DNA of 64,000 nt from CAVQBP01 sp963848195 (lineage in GTDB: Bacteria; Bacteroidota; Ignavibacteria; Ignavibacteriales; Ignavibacteriaceae), in assembly GCA_963848195.1 (NCBI GenBank), contig CAWKCY010000019.1, positions 62,001-126,000 of the forward strand, written 5' to 3'. Positions 7,475 to 16,280 of the stretch are shown here, piece after piece. Within the stretch, counting starts at the first letter, position 1. The number at the start of each line of letters is the position of its first letter. The position numbers and the translations under genes were made by a program. The notes beneath the pieces were generated by a model, which saw only the letters and a list, made by a program, of their open reading frames with translations, was not told where the DNA came from and did no database searches.

Positions 7475-10468
7475 ATGAATCTAGATTTTCATTTAATACA
7501 GGAAAACATAGAAAAGATTATTTCAGCAAATTTCTCCACCAATCAAAAAGAAATAATAAAAGAGCAAATCAATTTTATTAATTTATTCAAGAACAATCTA
7601 AACAAATTTATCGGGCAGAATGATGTAAGGGTAGAAGCTTTAACTGATTATAATAAAAAAACAGCTTCATTAATAGAAATAAAATTTATCAGCAATAAGA
7701 CATACCGTAATTTTAATGAATATTTTGAACAATTAGTAATCAATTTAGATGACTATATAAATACTTTTGACGATAGTTTAATCGAAATACAATCAGATGA
7801 AAGATTCGAAATTTCCGCGAATGATCCTTTTTATATTAAGAATTTCAAAAGAATAAAGAAGATATTTCTTAACATCTCACAAATTCCTATTTCAGTTGGA
7901 AATATTATAAAAAAGATTTTAAAAAAAGAATTGAAGGGAAAAAAGAACTGGAAACATATAATTCCCTTCAGGCAAATTGCATTTAAAGTATTAAGAGATA
8001 GATTGTTTAGAGCACTTTTCCCGTTAGTGGAAGAAATTAATCAAAATATTGCTTCATCCTCTTATTCTATCCTTCAAATAGACAAAAATATCAATAAAAT
8101 GTTTTTTGAAGACACTACAAAGAGAAAAGAAGATTATACAGAACTGCAATTAGAATTTGACAACATTTTAAAAAACATCAGTGATAAATATGAACTCCTG
8201 AATGAAAAAATAAATGGGATTATTGAATCGGTTATAAAAGATTTTAATGAATCCTGTGAAAAGGCAGGAACGGTCGAACTCCCCGGAAGAAAATTCGGCC
8301 CTAAAGAGATTATCTCTTCCAATAAGAAATTAAATGAAGAATTCAAATCAATAGATGAAGGATGGCTAAATACACTTTTTACTCTTTTTGAGGATTGGAG
8401 ATTAAATAAGGAATTATTCATATTTTACGGCAGATCTGAACTTGCATATTCAGATCTAAAAAAGGAGACAGAAAGAAGAATCGGAAATATAGTTTTATCC
8501 GAACTTCAAAAAATCTTAACACTTCTTGAATACATAAAAGGTGAAATAAACGAATTCTATGGAAGCAGCAATGAACTTCTTTCACTCCTTTATAAAGAAA
8601 AAGAGATAATTAGCAAAAAGTTATCTAATAAAATAATTCCTTCCATAAGTGAGATCATTTTAACTCAAAATATACCTGAATTAATCGGAGGAATAGAATT
8701 AAATATAGAAAAGCTTCTGCAAAATATCTCAAATAAAAGAGCAATAATAAGGGCCGAGTCTTATATAAGAAAAATAAAAACATCCGAAATCGATTATATC
8801 TCTCCAAAAGAAATGATTTCTTTTACAAGCTTAACAAAATTTAGTAAATCGATCCAGGGAATTAAAAATAATGTTTTAAAAGAAACACAAAAAGTCCAGG
8901 ATGCTATTTCCGATATTGATCAGATTTCAGATTTCAATCTCGATACCGCTATATCAATGTTTAAGAGTGAAGAAAGAACCGGTGAAGATCCCCTTGATAT
9001 TGCAGCAGAAGGTATTGAGAGAGCAATAAGTAGAACAAATGAGATACAAAATATATTTCTATCAATTATTAAAGAGATAGAAGAAACTGTCGGAAAAGCC
9101 GTAAAGGAATTTAATAGAGATCTGATAAAACTTACAAAAACTGAGAACATATTAGATATAAAGATTAAAATTGCAAAGGAAAAAACTCTTCAAAGAACTA
9201 CCAGGTTAAAGGAAAAGTCAATCAGATGGATTAGAAATGTTATTCCGGTACTTAAGACTTCTTATGAAAAGGGACAAGGAGGTTATAAAGATTTCTATGG
9301 CCTTATAAGAAAAAAATTAGGATTAACCGGCAAGGTTGAAGTAATTTCATCTGAAATTTCAGATTTTTTAGCTGCTACACAAACTGCAGTATTAAAACTG
9401 CCGGTAGTATACAGACGGTTATTTGAAATTGAAGCACTAAAAGATGAAAGATTTTTTGAGGGACGAAAAAACGAATTAACTATGTTAAATTCTGCTTACA
9501 GTAACTGGAAGAGAGGCGGATATGCTCCGGTTGCTATTGTTGGTGAAAAAGGGAGTGGAGCTACGACTTTGTTGAATTTCTTCGAAACGGGACTTGAAAC
9601 TAAATATAATATTTTTCGAACGGAAATTTATAATGTTATTTACCAACAGAATGATTTAATTGAATTCTTCAAAACCTTTTTTAAAATTAACTCAATCAAA
9701 AATCTTGAAGAATTAATTAGATTTCTTAATAATCAGCCGTCAAAGAGAATCATAATAATCGAAAATATTCAGCATCTTTTTCTTAGAAAGGTCAATGGAT
9801 TTTTATGTTTAAAAATATTATTTGAAGTAATTTCAAAAACACAGAAAAATATTTTTTGGATTTCCACTTCATCTCTATATTCATGGGAATATTTGAATAA
9901 GACTTTAAATATCACTGATTATTTTGGTTATGTTGTGAGGTTAAGAAGTCTGGAAGATGAACAAATGATAAACATTATCTTAAAGAGGCATAAAATAAGC
10001 GGTTACAATTTAAGTTTTAAACCTTCCAAAGAGGAGGAAGAAAATAAAAGCTATTTAAGAATTCCCGATGATAGAAAACAAGATTATTTATTCAAGCAAT
10101 ATTTTTCAGATTTGAATAAATTTGCAAAAAGTAATATAAGCTTAGCTTTATTATTCTGGTTACGTTCTACAAAAGAAGTTTCCGGTGACACGATAACCAT
10201 CGGGTCTTTAAGAGATATAGATTTTTCTTTTCTTTCTTCTCTTGATACAAATAAGGTATTTACTCTTAATTCTCTACTAATTCATGATGGACTAACTGTT
10301 GAATCATTTTCATTAGTTAATAATTTACCTGAATCTCAAAGCAGATTAATGCTTCTTGTTCTTTTAGATGACGGAGTTATCGTTCAAAAAAATGGACTAT
10401 TCAAAATTAATCCGTTATTATATAGACAGACTGCTACTCTTTTGCAAACTAAAAATATTATTCATTGA
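7475..10468 (+). CDS. Large cytoplasmic protein with degenerate STAND/AAA-like ATPase domain
   Basis: A 997-residue protein without signal peptide or membrane helices. Residues 1 to about 640 are helical and rich in Lys, Glu, Ile and Asn with coiled-coil character, and resemble no family I know. From about 655, FEGRKNELTMLNSAY looks like the start of a STAND/AAA-type nucleotide-binding domain. The P-loop, at residues 690-698, reads GEKGSGATT: the Walker A lysine is replaced by alanine. Walker B is RIIIIENIQHL (E763), with Glu-Asn where Asp-Glu/Asp is usual. The C-terminus looks like helical and winged-helix-like regions. The gene ends just before the mscS gene, suggesting one operon. It may be a binding or scaffold protein rather than an active ATPase. 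Function unknown. Confidence 0.65.
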   Translation: MNLDFHLIQENIEKIISANFSTNQKEIIKEQINFINLFKNNLNKFIGQNDVRVEALTDYNKKTASLIEIKFISNKTYRNFNEYFEQLVINLDDYINTFDDSLIEIQSDERFEISANDPFYIKNFKRIKKIFLNISQIPISVGNIIKKILKKELKGKKNWKHIIPFRQIAFKVLRDRLFRALFPLVEEINQNIASSSYSILQIDKNINKMFFEDTTKRKEDYTELQLEFDNILKNISDKYELLNEKINGIIESVIKDFNESCEKAGTVELPGRKFGPKEIISSNKKLNEEFKSIDEGWLNTLFTLFEDWRLNKELFIFYGRSELAYSDLKKETERRIGNIVLSELQKILTLLEYIKGEINEFYGSSNELLSLLYKEKEIISKKLSNKIIPSISEIILTQNIPELIGGIELNIEKLLQNISNKRAIIRAESYIRKIKTSEIDYISPKEMISFTSLTKFSKSIQGIKNNVLKETQKVQDAISDIDQISDFNLDTAISMFKSEERTGEDPLDIAAEGIERAISRTNEIQNIFLSIIKEIEETVGKAVKEFNRDLIKLTKTENILDIKIKIAKEKTLQRTTRLKEKSIRWIRNVIPVLKTSYEKGQGGYKDFYGLIRKKLGLTGKVEVISSEISDFLAATQTAVLKLPVVYRRLFEIEALKDERFFEGRKNELTMLNSAYSNWKRGGYAPVAIVGEKGSGATTLLNFFETGLETKYNIFRTEIYNVIYQQNDLIEFFKTFFKINSIKNLEELIRFLNNQPSKRIIIIENIQHLFLRKVNGFLCLKILFEVISKTQKNIFWISTSSLYSWEYLNKTLNITDYFGYVVRLRSLEDEQMINIILKRHKISGYNLSFKPSKEEEENKSYLRIPDDRKQDYLFKQYFSDLNKFAKSNISLALLFWLRSTKEVSGDTITIGSLRDIDFSFLSSLDTNKVFTLNSLLIHDGLTVESFSLVNNLPESQSRLMLLVLLDDGVIVQKNGLFKINPLLYRQTATLLQTKNIIH

Positions 10469-10484
10469 TTACATATGAATAAAC

Positions 10485-11468
10485 TTGAAAAGTTTTTATC
10501 TATTTTATTTATTCTTTTTCTTTTTTTTAGCGGATTTGCATCCGGGCAAACTTATAAAAGAATCTTTGCAGAAAAAGGATTCTGTTAAGATAATAGTAAA
10601 AATCGATACTATTTTTGTAAAGCAGGATTCAATAAAAAAGGGAGCACAGAAAGATACTTCAAAAAGTATTATTGAAATCGGAACACCGCCCGTTGGAGAA
10701 ATTATTTCCTTTGCTAAAGTATTCTGGTCTTTGGTCATTCTGGTCATTGGATTTTTTATAATCAGAGTTATTTCCAAGACGATAGATTTAATTGCCGAAA
10801 AGAGTACAGGATATCGAATTACAATTAAAGGATTTGTACCCATAATAAGAATTTTCGGATGGTTAATTATAATATATATAATTATCGCTGGAATTTTTAA
10901 CCCGCCCCTTCCTACGATTATTACGGTGGCAGCATCATTAGGAATTGCAGTTGGTTTGGCTGCACAGGATATATTTAAAAATATTTTCGGCGGTATAATG
11001 GTTCTTTTTGACAGACCTTTTCAAGTTGGAGATAAAATAGAAGTAGGTCAATATTATGGAGAAGTAATAAAGATCGGGCTGCGTTCAACAAGAATTGTTA
11101 CACCGGATGACTCAACGGTAAGCATTCCAAACGGAGAAGTAATGAATAAATCCGTATCAAATACAAATTATGGAGAGCCATACTGTCAGGTAGTAGCAGA
11201 GATATTTTTACCAATTACAGTAAATACGGAAAAGGTAAGACAAATTGCATTAGAATCCGCTCAAGTATCTAAATATATATTTCTTAACAAACCTATTGTT
11301 GTACTATTTTTTAATGAAGTAAAAGAAAGAAGATCATATTTAAAAATGAGACTTAAAGCTTATGTAATGGATATTAGGTATGAATTTCAGTTTAAAAGTG
11401 AAATGACAGAAATTCTGATTAGAGAATTGCTGAAAGAGAAAATCATTTCTCCGGGAGATTTATTTTAA
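10485..11468 (+). CDS. MscS-family mechanosensitive ion channel (start uncertain, possible frameshift)
   Basis: A 327-residue small-conductance mechanosensitive channel. Three membrane segments end in the pore helix (TVAASLGIAVGLAAQDIFKN, near residues 145-165) and are followed by the conserved beta domain with FDRPFQVGDKIEV and STRIVTPDDSTVSIPNG. It relieves osmotic pressure at the inner membrane. The open frame begins at a TTG at 10485 with no visible ribosome-binding site. In another frame, an ATG at 10475, 6 nt after the preceding stop, encodes a convincing signal peptide (MNKLEKFLSILFILFLFFSG, then FASGQ) before stopping at 10588. Dropping one A from the run at 10556-10559 joins that signal peptide to the main frame, so the native start is probably 10475. 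Confidence 0.8.
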   Translation: MKSFYLFYLFFFFFLADLHPGKLIKESLQKKDSVKIIVKIDTIFVKQDSIKKGAQKDTSKSIIEIGTPPVGEIISFAKVFWSLVILVIGFFIIRVISKTIDLIAEKSTGYRITIKGFVPIIRIFGWLIIIYIIIAGIFNPPLPTIITVAASLGIAVGLAAQDIFKNIFGGIMVLFDRPFQVGDKIEVGQYYGEVIKIGLRSTRIVTPDDSTVSIPNGEVMNKSVSNTNYGEPYCQVVAEIFLPITVNTEKVRQIALESAQVSKYIFLNKPIVVLFFNEVKERRSYLKMRLKAYVMDIRYEFQFKSEMTEILIRELLKEKIISPGDLF

Positions 11469-11505
11469 TCCGGTTGTGCCGGCTTAGAAGCACAACCAGA
11501 TTAAA
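11464..11505. terminator. Bidirectional hairpin between mscS and SDR genes
   Basis: TTTAATC-C-GGTTGTGC pairs with GCACAACC-A-GATTAAA across a 10-nt loop, a stem of about 15 bp with one mismatch. It starts over the mscS stop codon and lies between two convergent genes. The flanks are A/T-rich, fitting a terminator for both strands. Confidence 0.6.
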
Positions 11506-11524
11506 AAATATGCCTTTTTTAAAG

Positions 11525-12382
11525 CTATGAGCTTACAAAATCCCCTCCATTTACGTGAATAATCTGCCCAGTTATATATGATGCATCTTCGGAAGCAAGA
11601 AATACATATGCAGGTGCAACTTCACTAGGCTGACCAGCCCTCCCTAAAGCTGTATTCTGCCCAAATTTTGTAACATCCTTGAATGTTGAGGGTATTAAAG
11701 GAGTCCAGATAGGGCCAGGAGCAACTCCATTTACACGAATCTTTTTTGATGCCAGATTTTCAGAAAGTGATCTCGTGAATGCAGTTATAGCTCCTTTGGT
11801 GGAAGAATAATCCAATAGATGAGAACTGCCCCTATAACTTGTCACACTTGTCGAATTTATAATTGAATCTCCTTCGTGCATATATCGGAGCATACTCTTT
11901 GATAGAAAGAACATACCAAAAATATTTGTTCTGAAAGTTTTTTCCATTAATTGAAAATCTATTTCCTGAAGATTATCCGCCGGATGCTGTTCACCGGCAT
12001 TATTTACTAAGATGTTTAATTTTCCTAACTCAGCAAAAGCTTTTTCAACCGAATTATTACAAAACTCAATATCACCTATATCTCCGGCAATAGTAATACA
12101 TCTCCTTCCTTCCTTTTCTACTAAATTTTTAGTTTTATCAGCATCTTTATGTTCATTTAAATATATTATAGCACAATCGGCTCCTTCTCTAGCGAAATGC
12201 ACAGCTACTGCTCTTCCTATTCCGGAATCTCCTCCTGAAATAAGAGCTGCCTTTCCTTTTAATTTATCACTTCCTTTATAATTTGCTCTGATGTATTCAG
12301 GCTGAGGATGCATTTTATATTCTAATCCGGGTAAAGATTGTTCCTGTTCCGGAAATTCCACTGGTTTATTATTATTTTTCAT
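11525..12382 (-). CDS. SDR family oxidoreductase (general stress protein 39-like)
   Basis: A 285-residue short-chain dehydrogenase. After a 40-residue N-terminal extension with QPGLEYKM-type sequence, the NAD(P)-binding motif GGDSGIG lies at 50-56. NNAG follows, and the catalytic Y192-x3-K196 is in DYSSTKGA. The C-terminal GQIIHVNGG is typical. The extension and the GDSGIGRAVA variant match the YhdF/YghA/general-stress-protein-39 group, whose substrates are mostly undefined aldehydes or ketones. It converges on mscS across a shared hairpin. It is monocistronic as far as seen. Confidence 0.85.
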   Translation of the reverse strand: MKNNNKPVEFPEQEQSLPGLEYKMHPQPEYIRANYKGSDKLKGKAALISGGDSGIGRAVAVHFAREGADCAIIYLNEHKDADKTKNLVEKEGRRCITIAGDIGDIEFCNNSVEKAFAELGKLNILVNNAGEQHPADNLQEIDFQLMEKTFRTNIFGMFFLSKSMLRYMHEGDSIINSTSVTSYRGSSHLLDYSSTKGAITAFTRSLSENLASKKIRVNGVAPGPIWTPLIPSTFKDVTKFGQNTALGRAGQPSEVAPAYVFLASEDASYITGQIIHVNGGDFVSS

Positions 12383-12569
12383 AATTTTTTATCCTATTTT
12401 ATTTATATTGAAAGATATAAAAATGAGATAAATTTATAATGACTGCATTCACAGTGCAGAATAGAAAGTGATGAAACTCTATTTAAAAAGGGTAAGAAAA
12501 TAATTAGACTAATGATTAGAAATAATTAACTGCGTAGTAAAAAATTCAATATAAGGATTGTTTATCTAT

Positions 12570-13142
12570 TTACATATTTACCTCAATAAGACCGCAAGCA
12601 ACTCTAGGGCCTGCATTGCCGGAAGGTTGTGATTTAAGATCATCAGCTCCTCCGTGTATAATAACACTTCTTCCAATAATATTATGAGGACCGTAAAAGG
12701 TCATTAATGAATCAACCCATTCGAAATGTGCTTTACCATCTTTGCCAGCTTCCAAATTCCCCATATCTCCGACATGCCTTATAGGATCATCCGGGCCACC
12801 ATGTTTTACTCCATCGGGATTGAAATGACCTCCGGCAGAACTTCCATCAGGAGAAGTACAATCACCAAATTCATGAATATGAAAACCATGTTTTCCAGGC
12901 TTTAAGCCTTCAACATCAGCCACTATTTTAATTCCACCATTTACCTTTGTGAAAATAACAGTCCCTTTTACATCATTTCCTTTTGTTGGTCCCAAAATAG
13001 CAACAGCTTTGGTAATAGCAGTACTATCAGGTTTTTTCATCATTTCATCAGGTTCATATCTGCTTCCCTTATTTTTTCCGCAGTTAAAAAAATTTGAGAT
13101 AACAAATATTAAAAGTAGTACTAAGATTGACTTTTTTATCAT
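12570..13142 (-). CDS. sodC: Superoxide dismutase [Cu-Zn], lipoprotein
   Basis: A CuZn superoxide dismutase converting superoxide to peroxide outside the inner membrane. Metal and fold motifs are clear: GKHGFHIHEFGDC, then AGGHFNP, HVGDMGNL, and near the end IIHGGADD plus GNAGPRVACGLI. A lipobox ends at C21 (NFFNC), so it is an anchored lipoprotein of 190 residues. The frame opens at 13157, but ATG 13142 is preceded by GAGGTT at a good distance, so I choose it. It lies just downstream of a cupredoxin lipoprotein in the same direction, making a likely two-gene copper/oxidative-stress operon. Confidence 0.9.
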   Translation of the reverse strand: MIKKSILVLLLIFVISNFFNCGKNKGSRYEPDEMMKKPDSTAITKAVAILGPTKGNDVKGTVIFTKVNGGIKIVADVEGLKPGKHGFHIHEFGDCTSPDGSSAGGHFNPDGVKHGGPDDPIRHVGDMGNLEAGKDGKAHFEWVDSLMTFYGPHNIIGRSVIIHGGADDLKSQPSGNAGPRVACGLIEVNM

Positions 13143-13163
13143 GATAAGTAACCTCATAAAATA

Positions 13164-13544
13164 TTATTGAACAATAATAATTCCATTCATCCGCTTTGAA
13201 TGGATTTTACAATAGAAATGATAAATTCCACTACTGTCAAAAGTATAATTAAAAGTATCATGCATACCAATACTACCGCTGTTAAAAAGAATTTTTGAAT
13301 TCACAGTGTCTGCACTAGTAACGGTATGCGCCATTGAATCCTGGTTTACCCATGAAACTGTTGTTCCCACCGGTATATTAAGTGTATCGGGAATATACGA
13401 TATATTTTTCATCCAGATCTCATGTTCACCTCGAACACGACCGGATTTGTTTTTATTTCCACATCCATGTACTAATTCCACAATCAAACAAATTGCAATA
13501 ACTTGAAAAATTATTTTAACACTCGAAAATCGTTTAGTAATCAT
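13164..13544 (-). CDS. Cupredoxin-domain lipoprotein (plastocyanin-like)
   Basis: A 126-residue protein with a lipobox at C28 (ELVHGC) and a single type-1 blue-copper domain. Ligands are visible: His in SMAHTV, then Cys, His and Met in FYCKIHSKRM. VPVGTTVSWVNQ-like sequence (here IPVGTTVSWVN) is the standard cupredoxin strand. It probably carries electrons or stores copper in the periplasm. The stop codon is 21 nt from the preferred sodC start. That position suggests it may supply copper or electrons to the same stress response, which is inference. Confidence 0.85.
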   Translation of the reverse strand: MITKRFSSVKIIFQVIAICLIVELVHGCGNKNKSGRVRGEHEIWMKNISYIPDTLNIPVGTTVSWVNQDSMAHTVTSADTVNSKILFNSGSIGMHDTFNYTFDSSGIYHFYCKIHSKRMNGIIIVQ

Positions 13545-13760
13545 TGCTGTCTCTTAATTTCTTAATTTCAGCTCCTTCTTCTTTCATTCTTATATTATGA
13601 TAGCAAAATTTCAAGTCTTCATACATATTTTCAACAAACATTGCTATCTTTTTACTTCTAAGTAACATATATCTTGCCTTTCTTCATCAATTATTACTTC
13701 ACTTGATACTATATAAGATACAAATTAGGATTTGAATATTCCTTGAGTTAAATCATGGCT

Positions 13761-14948
13761 CTAATTTGATGCATGATATACACGGTTGAAGATATATAAA
13801 TAGCAGTTAATTAGAATGGAAAAGAATACGTAAGGTAATCTTTTTCCAAATTTATAGAGACTCACAATACCAATTGATGCTAGAATTATAGTAAAAGGTT
13901 CTATAGTATGCGTAAATCTAGGATCTGCAAAATATAGCATATGAACAAATGTAATCGTGACTATTGAAATGATTGAAAACATTGCAACATTATTTTTATC
14001 AGATTTAAAGAAACCGTAAATTGCAAAGAGCAGTAAAGGTAAACGTATTCCAATTTCCCAGAAAAATTTAGAGCGGCCCATCCATGTTTCTCCCCATGGA
14101 GGCATGGGACCCCATAGATCCCATAAATTCTCAAGTCTTTCAATAGTAAAATCTACAGGATTACTGAATACATAGCCCACATAATCACTTAAAGAACCAT
14201 TCAAGGTTTTCAAATGAACTCTTGGAAAGGATTCTGTGTCAGAATATTCCGTTGTAATGGAAAGATTATGAGCAGCATTTTGACCAATCGTAAAGTATCC
14301 TGTTCTGGTATATCCGTAAATTAAAAAAACTAAAATTACAAGGCAGTACAATGCAAAATATTTATAAACATTATGATTCTTTTTTAATATTAAATAAATA
14401 CTGAACAAAATCCCCACCGGTAAAAGTGTTGTCCTAATCATTGAAGCAAAGCCCAAAGAAGCTCCTGAAAGCATATATCTTTTTTTTATATATAAATAAA
14501 GAGATAGTGTTATAAAAAAAGCTGCAGGTACTTCAGATAAAACCCAATGTACATACTTTATCTGATTTGGATAAATTGCTGCGATAGTAACGGCAATTAA
14601 TGCAATGTATTTGCTTTTAAATCCTTCACGGCAGATTTTATATATTAGATAAACAGTAGCCGTAGATAAAATTACGTTTAATATAACCAGACAAAGACCT
14701 AAATCAATAAAACTTTTAAATGGCAGAAAAAATGAGATTATTAAAGGAAATCCATTGGGAAAATAAATTGAATAGTGCCCCTCAAGCAGCAGACTAGCCT
14801 GCTTTATATAATTTTTCGAATCTATTGTGTAACCTATTCCATTTATCGAAAGGGAATAAATCCTCAGAAACAGGGCAATTATTAAGCTAAAAATCAAATA
14901 TATATTTTCTTTAACCTTTGATATTAAATTTAGATAATTGATTTTCAA
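13761..14948 (-). CDS. Membrane glycosyltransferase, GT39/ArnT-like (PMT superfamily)
   Basis: A 395-residue integral membrane protein with about ten helices. The first periplasmic loop has SINGIGYTIDSKNYIKQA and GHYSIYFPNGFPL, placed like the catalytic acidic loop of GT-C enzymes. These use polyprenyl-phosphate sugars to glycosylate lipids or proteins at the outer face of the inner membrane. The acidic pair at the end of helix 1 is reduced to a single Asp (TIDSKNY), so activity on a standard donor is unproven. No glycan cluster surrounds it. Confidence 0.6.
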   Translation of the reverse strand: MKINYLNLISKVKENIYLIFSLIIALFLRIYSLSINGIGYTIDSKNYIKQASLLLEGHYSIYFPNGFPLIISFFLPFKSFIDLGLCLVILNVILSTATVYLIYKICREGFKSKYIALIAVTIAAIYPNQIKYVHWVLSEVPAAFFITLSLYLYIKKRYMLSGASLGFASMIRTTLLPVGILFSIYLILKKNHNVYKYFALYCLVILVFLIYGYTRTGYFTIGQNAAHNLSITTEYSDTESFPRVHLKTLNGSLSDYVGYVFSNPVDFTIERLENLWDLWGPMPPWGETWMGRSKFFWEIGIRLPLLLFAIYGFFKSDKNNVAMFSIISIVTITFVHMLYFADPRFTHTIEPFTIILASIGIVSLYKFGKRLPYVFFSILINCYLYIFNRVYHASN

Positions 14949-15003
14949 TCTAATCCCTTTTAAAAACCCTATAACAAAATTATTTATCTATGTAATATAA
15001 CAC

Positions 15004-15209
15004 TTAAGAGGCTGTGTGAAAATACAGAAAAACCGTTAAAACGGTTATTAAAAGTTTCATTTTTGCTCCCATTTTGGTCCTGTCCAAAAAGTAATTATTT
15101 TCTAAAAAATGGTACACAGATGACGCAGATTTCAATGGATTTTCACTGATTTTTAAATTGAAAATTACTTTTTGGACAGCACCTTAATGATATTCACACA
15201 GGCTCTTAA
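15004..15209. repeat. Nested inverted-repeat element (MITE-like)
   Basis: A 206-bp non-coding unit. The outer arms TTAAGAGGCTGTGTGAA (15004-15020) and TTCACACAGGCTCTTAA (15193-15209) pair at 16 of 17 positions. Inner arms CTGTCCAAAAAGTAATT (15080-15096) and AATTACTTTTTGGACAG (15163-15179) are perfect over 17 nt and extend further outward. The core has ACAGATGACGCAGATTT, a motif common in dispersed intergenic repeats. Two nested pairs fit either one folded miniature element or one insertion inside another. No coding capacity. Confidence 0.65.
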
Positions 15210-15218
15210 ACGATATTG

Positions 15219-16262
15219 TTATTTAGAATTTATTAACTCTGAAGGAAGAACAAATTTATAGCCGACTTTTCTATACCTTGCTATTTCCTTTTGAAGCAGC
15301 TTGAATTCTTCTGCTGTAACAATAAATTCAGCCTCTTGACCTCTTTTCGTCATTTCAATGGTCTCTTTGAAATTTTCCAAAACATTAGTATTACTTTCGC
15401 TTAAATTTGAAAGGGAATCCTCGGGAATAAGTTTAAGTTTTCTTTTATTAAATTCTTCCTCTAATAATGGATATACATCAGAGGAATAAAGTTTTGATTT
15501 ATCATCAATCATAAAAATCGTTGCTTCTGAAAAATTACCTAAAATATTTCTAATAGAACTTTTTAAACGCGCTTTAGAATATTTACTGCTCAATTTGTAT
15601 TCAATATCAGGAATAACATCATTAAATAAAATACCATATTTCTTTTTGAAATCATTTAATGTCTTTAAAAGTTCGCCTGCATTTTTTGAAGGAATTAATA
15701 ACAATTCAAAAGTTTCCGGGAGTGAAAGAAATATTTTTATATCATCAGTAACTAAATTTGTAATTCCGGTAACAAAAATTCCAATATTGCCTGCATTACG
15801 GTTTATAGATTTATCATAATAAAATTCTGCATTTAATTCCGGTTTGTTTCTTGAAGATACTTCTAAAAGAGTTTTACCGTTTATCTTTTGTTCTTCAGAT
15901 TTGACATGTACATCATATTTCTTGAATGAAATAAATATTTCATTCAAAATTATCGTGATAGGGAGATCTGCCGGTACGGATACACTATACGAGGCAGTTT
16001 TTTCTTCTGAAGATTTAAATTTATTCCCCTTAGTTAAAGGCTTAATCCAGTTATCTTCAAAACCTAAATCATACAATGATTCTTTAAATACTTTTTTAAT
16101 TACTGCCGTGTCGATTTCTTCTTTATGCTCTACTTTTAATACGCTGTCATTCCAAAATAAACCGAGAGTAAAATTGACAATAAAGAGCAAAACCGCAATA
16201 ATGATCAATGGAATAATAATTTTACGCTGGAGCGGAGATATCCCTTTGACAGAAAGATTCAT
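15219..16262 (-). CDS. Membrane-anchored protein of unknown function
   Basis: A 347-residue protein with one N-terminal transmembrane helix (about residues 14-33) and a large extracytoplasmic part. The middle has alternating beta/alpha segments (GNIGIFVTGITNLV, FELLLIPSKNAGELLKTL, ATIFMIDD). The end, RYRKVGYKFVLPSELI, resembles the closing segment of divergent polysaccharide deacetylase (YibQ-like) folds. No catalytic His/Asp set is visible, so this is a weak structural hint only. It ends beside the inverted-repeat element and starts 18 nt downstream of the crotonase gene, suggesting co-transcription. Confidence 0.5.
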   Translation of the reverse strand: MNLSVKGISPLQRKIIIPLIIIAVLLFIVNFTLGLFWNDSVLKVEHKEEIDTAVIKKVFKESLYDLGFEDNWIKPLTKGNKFKSSEEKTASYSVSVPADLPITIILNEIFISFKKYDVHVKSEEQKINGKTLLEVSSRNKPELNAEFYYDKSINRNAGNIGIFVTGITNLVTDDIKIFLSLPETFELLLIPSKNAGELLKTLNDFKKKYGILFNDVIPDIEYKLSSKYSKARLKSSIRNILGNFSEATIFMIDDKSKLYSSDVYPLLEEEFNKRKLKLIPEDSLSNLSESNTNVLENFKETIEMTKRGQEAEFIVTAEEFKLLQKEIARYRKVGYKFVLPSELINSK

Positions 16263-16280
16263 CGAATAAAATGATATAAA

